This document shows, one piece after another, positions 5,992-8,323 of a stretch of DNA of 8,323 bases (positions are counted from its first letter, which is position 1; each line of letters opens with the position of its first letter). Origin of the DNA: an uncultured Rubellimicrobium sp. (GTDB lineage Bacteria; Pseudomonadota; Alphaproteobacteria; Rhodobacterales; Rhodobacteraceae). The position numbers and the translations under genes are program-made. The DNA lies in contig CADCUU010000058.1 in NCBI GenBank assembly GCA_902805995.1, positions 1 through 8,323 of the forward strand. Direction: 5' to 3'. Below the pieces are notes generated by a model, which saw nothing but the letters and a program-made list of their open reading frames with translations, was not told where the DNA came from and made no database searches.

Positions 5992-6579
5992 ATGCGCCAA
6001 GCGAGCATCCACCGCTCCACGCGGGAAACCGACATCTCGGTCAAGCTGAACCTCGACGGGACGGGGCGGTCGGACTGCGTGACGGGGGTGGGCTTCTTCG
6101 ACCACATGCTCGACCAGATCGCGCGGCATGCCATGATCGACCTGGAGGTGCGGGCCAACGGGGACCTGCATATCGACGACCACCACACCGTGGAGGATGT
6201 GGGGATCGTGCTCGGCCAGGCGCTGGCCAAGGCCTTGGGCGACAAGCGGGGCATCCGGCGCTACGGGCATTTCGTGCTGGTCATGGACGACGCGCGGGTC
6301 GAGGCGGCGCTGGACCTGTCGGGGCGGCCCTGGCTCGGCTGGGCCGTGGAGTTCACGGCGCAGAAGATCGGGACCTTCGACACGGAGCTGGTGCGCGAGT
6401 TCTTCCAGGCGCTGTCCACGCATGGGGGCATCACGCTGCATGTCGATCAGGTGCGGGGGCTGAACAGCCACCACGTTGCGGAGGCCTGCTTCAAGGCCGT
6501 GGCCCGCGCGCTGCGCATGGCGGTGGAGCCCGACGAGCGGGCGGCGGGCGCGATCCCCTCCACGAAGGGCGCGCTGTGA
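5992..6579 (+). CDS. hisB: Imidazoleglycerol-phosphate dehydratase
   Basis: Cytosolic Mn-dependent enzyme of histidine synthesis that converts imidazoleglycerol phosphate to imidazole-acetol phosphate; 195 residues, the normal size of the monofunctional form without the phosphatase domain. Diagnostic motifs are [20 protein letters not shown] (32-51), [14 protein letters not shown] (62-75), LSGRPWLGW (109-117), [14 protein letters not shown] (137-150) and [21 protein letters not shown] (157-177). The two HH..E clusters provide the metal ligands. Start choice: ATG at 5992 with AAGGA 7 bases upstream gives the usual family N-terminus ([13 protein letters not shown]). An in-frame ATG at 5971 with its own AGGA would add only seven residues and is less likely. 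The 3' end overlaps hisH by four bases. Confidence 0.97.
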   Translation: MRQASIHRSTRETDISVKLNLDGTGRSDCVTGVGFFDHMLDQIARHAMIDLEVRANGDLHIDDHHTVEDVGIVLGQALAKALGDKRGIRRYGHFVLVMDDARVEAALDLSGRPWLGWAVEFTAQKIGTFDTELVREFFQALSTHGGITLHVDQVRGLNSHHVAEACFKAVARALRMAVEPDERAAGAIPSTKGAL

Positions 6580-7205
6580 GCGTCGCGCTGATCGATATCG
6601 GGATCGGGAACCTCCACTCCGCCGAGAAAGCCTTTGTCCGGATGGCGGAGGGACGGCAGCCGATCCACGTGACCGCCGACCCGGAGGTTGTGCGGCGGGC
6701 GGATCGCGTCGTGCTGCCGGGGGATGGGGCGTTCCCGGCCTGCCGGAGGGCGCTGGCCGAGGTGCCGGGGCTGGAGGCGGCCGTGCTGGAGGCCGTGCGG
6801 GCCGGAAAGCCACTCTTCGGGATCTGCGTGGGGATGCAGCTCCTGGCGAGCGTCGGGCACGAGTTCGAGACGGTGGAGGGCCTAGGCCTCATCCCCGGGG
6901 AGGTGGTGCGGATCGCGCCCTCGGACCCCCGGCTCAAGGTGCCGCATATGGGGTGGAACGACCTCGTGGTGACAGGCTCGCATCCGGTGCTGGCGGGGGT
7001 GGCGACGGGGGACCACGCGTATTTCGTGCATAGCTGGCACTTCCGGGTCGCGAACCCGGTGCATCGGCTCGCCTATGTGGAGTACGGGGACGAGGTCACG
7101 GCCATCGTGGGCCGCGACAACGTGGTCGCGACCCAGTTCCACCCGGAGAAGAGCCAGGCCACGGGCCTGCGGATGATCCAGAACTTCCTGGAGTGGCGTC
7201 CGTAG
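6576..7205 (+). CDS. hisH: Imidazole glycerol phosphate synthase, glutamine amidotransferase subunit
   Basis: Class I glutaminase subunit, 209 residues, which releases ammonia from glutamine and passes it to HisF to form imidazoleglycerol phosphate and AICAR. The catalytic triad is present: Cys84 in GICVGMQLL (82-90), His189 and Glu191 in FHPEKSQ (188-194). Other family marks are [10 protein letters not shown] (11-20), LPGDGAF (47-53), VPHMGWN (122-128) and AYFVHSW (148-154). The usual DYG.GN near the N-terminus reads DIGIGN here. The start is GTG at 6576, overlapping the hisB stop as GTGA, so the two genes are translationally coupled. The partner HisF is expected downstream of hisA, outside the window. 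The gene is followed by a convergent hydrolase gene 75 bases away. Confidence 0.97.
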   Translation: MSVALIDIGIGNLHSAEKAFVRMAEGRQPIHVTADPEVVRRADRVVLPGDGAFPACRRALAEVPGLEAAVLEAVRAGKPLFGICVGMQLLASVGHEFETVEGLGLIPGEVVRIAPSDPRLKVPHMGWNDLVVTGSHPVLAGVATGDHAYFVHSWHFRVANPVHRLAYVEYGDEVTAIVGRDNVVATQFHPEKSQATGLRMIQNFLEWRP

Positions 7206-7280
7206 GGGGCATGCTCGCACGCACCACGTGGCCCTTCGGCGACGGAAGAAGGTGCGAAGCGATGCGTGCAGGCGCGCGAG
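7206..7280. other. Convergent intergenic region with nested inverted repeats
   Basis: Between the ends of hisH and the opposing hydrolase gene lie nested inverted repeats: GCACGCA (7217-7223) with TGCGTGC (7263-7269), and inside them CTTCG (7234-7238) with CGAAG (7255-7259). A folded structure could end transcription from both sides, but the arms are short, the loops long and no T-run follows, so the terminator role is only a suggestion. Confidence 0.25.
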
Positions 7281-8081
7281 TTACGCGAGGAACTCCAGGA
7301 GGTCTTGTGTTGCGCGCTCGGCATGGGTGGCGAGGAAGCCGTGGGGGGCGCCCTCGTATTCGATGAACTTGGCGCCGGGGATCATCTTTGCCGCCTGACG
7401 CCCGGTCGGGTCGATGGGCACGATGGCGTCGGCGGTGCCGTGGATCACCAGGGTCGGCACGTCGAAGGCGGCCATGTCGGGACGGAAGTCCTCCTGCCAC
7501 GCATCGATGCAGGCGATGGTGGCGCGGGGGCTCGCCAGGAGCGCCATGTGCAGCGACCAGTGGAGGACGCCCTCGCTCACGCCCGATAGCAGGCCTTGGC
7601 CGTAGAAGTTCCTGAAGAAGCCCTTGAGGAATTCGGGGCGGTCCTTGTCGAGGTCCTTCTGCATCCCTTGCAGGAGGTCGGGCGTCGCGCCGCCCTCGCC
7701 CATCAGGTAGGGCGCGATGGAGCCCAAGAGCGCGGCCTTGCGGACACCCTTGCCCCCGTGGCGCGACATGTAGCGGCTGACCTCGCCCCCGCCCATGGAG
7801 AAGCCGACGATGGCCACGTCCTCCAGCCCCAGCGTGTCGATCACGGAGGCAAGGTCGTCGGCCATGGTGTCGTAATTGTAGCCGTCCCAGGGCTGCTCCG
7901 ACCGGCCGAAGCCGCGCCGGTCGTAGGCCACCACGCGATGCCCGGCGCGGGCCAGATGGTGGGCCTGATGTTCCCAGGAATCGGCATTGAGAGGCCAGCC
8001 GTGGATTAGGACGACGGGCTTGCCCGATCCCCAGTCCTTGACATAGAGCGCGGTTCCGTCGGCGGCGTCGATGCGCGGCAT
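7281..8081 (-). CDS. Alpha/beta hydrolase, non-heme haloperoxidase/arylesterase type
   Basis: Alpha/beta-hydrolase fold enzyme of 266 residues, close in pattern to the cofactor-free bacterial haloperoxidases, which are in effect esterases with perhydrolase side activity. The catalytic set is complete: oxyanion-hole segment HGWPLNADSWE (27-37), YDRRGFGRSEQP (53-64), nucleophile Ser95 in GFSMGGGE (93-100), acid Asp218 in HGTADAIVP (214-222) and base His247 in GAPHGF (244-249). There is no signal peptide. The frame is open further upstream, but the ATG at 8081 has GGGAGG five bases before it and gives the standard N-terminus (MPRIDAADGTALYVKDWGSG). The gene lies antisense to the his genes, between hisH and hisA. 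The natural substrate cannot be read from the sequence. Confidence 0.94.
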   Translation of the reverse strand: MPRIDAADGTALYVKDWGSGKPVVLIHGWPLNADSWEHQAHHLARAGHRVVAYDRRGFGRSEQPWDGYNYDTMADDLASVIDTLGLEDVAIVGFSMGGGEVSRYMSRHGGKGVRKAALLGSIAPYLMGEGGATPDLLQGMQKDLDKDRPEFLKGFFRNFYGQGLLSGVSEGVLHWSLHMALLASPRATIACIDAWQEDFRPDMAAFDVPTLVIHGTADAIVPIDPTGRQAAKMIPGAKFIEYEGAPHGFLATHAERATQDLLEFLA

Positions 8082-8212
8082 GGGGTCCTCCCTGGTTGTG
8101 TCCGGTGAGGTAGCGGAGCGAGGCGAGCCGTCCAGCGATGTCCGGCCGCATTGAAATCCGCCGCCCTCCGTGCGACGAGATGGCCCCATCCCGAAACCCC
8201 GAGTCCCACCTC
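8082..8212. promoter_or_regulatory. Divergent intergenic region upstream of the hydrolase and hisA
   Basis: These 131 bases separate the hydrolase start from the hisA start, so hisA must be read from a promoter here or by read-through across an antisense gene. The only hexamer worth naming for hisA is TTGAAA at 8151-8156, five of six matches to a -35 box, but no good -10 box follows at normal spacing. The part nearest hisA is C-rich, unlike the rest of the window. No clear ribosome binding site precedes hisA. Confidence 0.35.
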
Positions 8213-8323
8213 ATGAACCTTTACCCTGCCATCGACCTCAAGGACGGCCAGGCCGTGCGGCTTCTGCGGGGGGAGATGTCGGCCGCGACCGTGTTCAACG
8301 ACGATCCCGCCGCGCAGGCGCGG
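8213..8323 (+). CDS. hisA: Phosphoribosylformimino-AICAR-phosphate isomerase, N-terminus only (cut by window edge)
   Basis: The first 37 codons of the HisA TIM-barrel isomerase, which opens the ribose ring of ProFAR to give the substrate of the HisF-HisH synthase. The N-terminus [20 protein letters not shown] contains the catalytic Asp8 and the family's first beta strand and loop, followed by [12 protein letters not shown], the typical strand-helix region of alphaproteobacterial HisA. The frame is open to the right edge. The ATG is chosen because the family start lies two or three residues before YPAIDL. The expected downstream partners hisF and hisE are outside the window. Separation from hisB-hisH by an opposite-strand gene suggests its own promoter. 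Confidence 0.93.
   Translation, partial: MNLYPAIDLKDGQAVRLLRGEMSAATVFNDDPAAQAR

Noticed and set aside
5071..6813. Minus-strand open frame of 580 codons across fucU, the RAM-domain gene, hisB and hisH
   Set aside because: Its translation is Pro/Arg/Ala-rich with no domain and overlaps four well-supported genes in other frames, two of them antisense.

Overview
The window is chromosomal DNA from a high-GC alphaproteobacterium, most likely a member of the Rhodobacteraceae. The evidence is the very high G+C content with G/C-ending codons, the hisB-hisH-(insert)-hisA layout, and a Mn/Zn/Fe-type ABC importer with two separate permease genes behind a Fur-family-like palindrome. No rRNA, tRNA, CRISPR array, insertion sequence or phage gene was seen.

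Region 1 (1-3481, minus strand) is a metal-uptake operon of the TroABCD/SitABCD/MntABCD type. It is transcribed right to left: periplasmic metal-binding protein (2435-3397), ATPase (1662-2438), permease 1 (605-1651), and permease 2, which runs off the left edge (1-605). Three genes overlap by 1-4 bases or nearly touch, so they are probably translationally coupled. The 84-base upstream gap holds a promoter candidate with a perfect 9+9 inverted repeat largely within its -35/-10 spacer, which fits metal-responsive repression.

Region 2 (3482-5786, minus strand) holds a YbaL/KefB-type cation:proton antiporter that lacks the usual C-terminal nucleotide-binding domain. After it come a 294-base gap with a GC-rich hairpin, a FucU/RbsD-family sugar mutarotase, and a 79-residue stand-alone Lrp/AsnC ligand-binding (RAM) domain protein with no DNA-binding half.

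Region 3 (5992-8323) is part of the histidine biosynthesis cluster on the plus strand: hisB, hisH overlapping it by 4 bases, and the start of hisA, cut by the right edge. HisB dehydrates imidazoleglycerol phosphate. HisH supplies ammonia to HisF, which is outside the window. HisA isomerises the substrate of HisF. An alpha/beta hydrolase of the non-heme haloperoxidase/arylesterase type sits between hisH and hisA on the opposite strand and breaks the his transcription unit.

Most of the window has G well above C on the plus strand, whichever strand is coding. This explains several long but meaningless antisense reading frames. I found no clear sign of an undescribed system. The points most worth checking are the metal operator, the domain-lacking antiporter, and the hydrolase within the his cluster.
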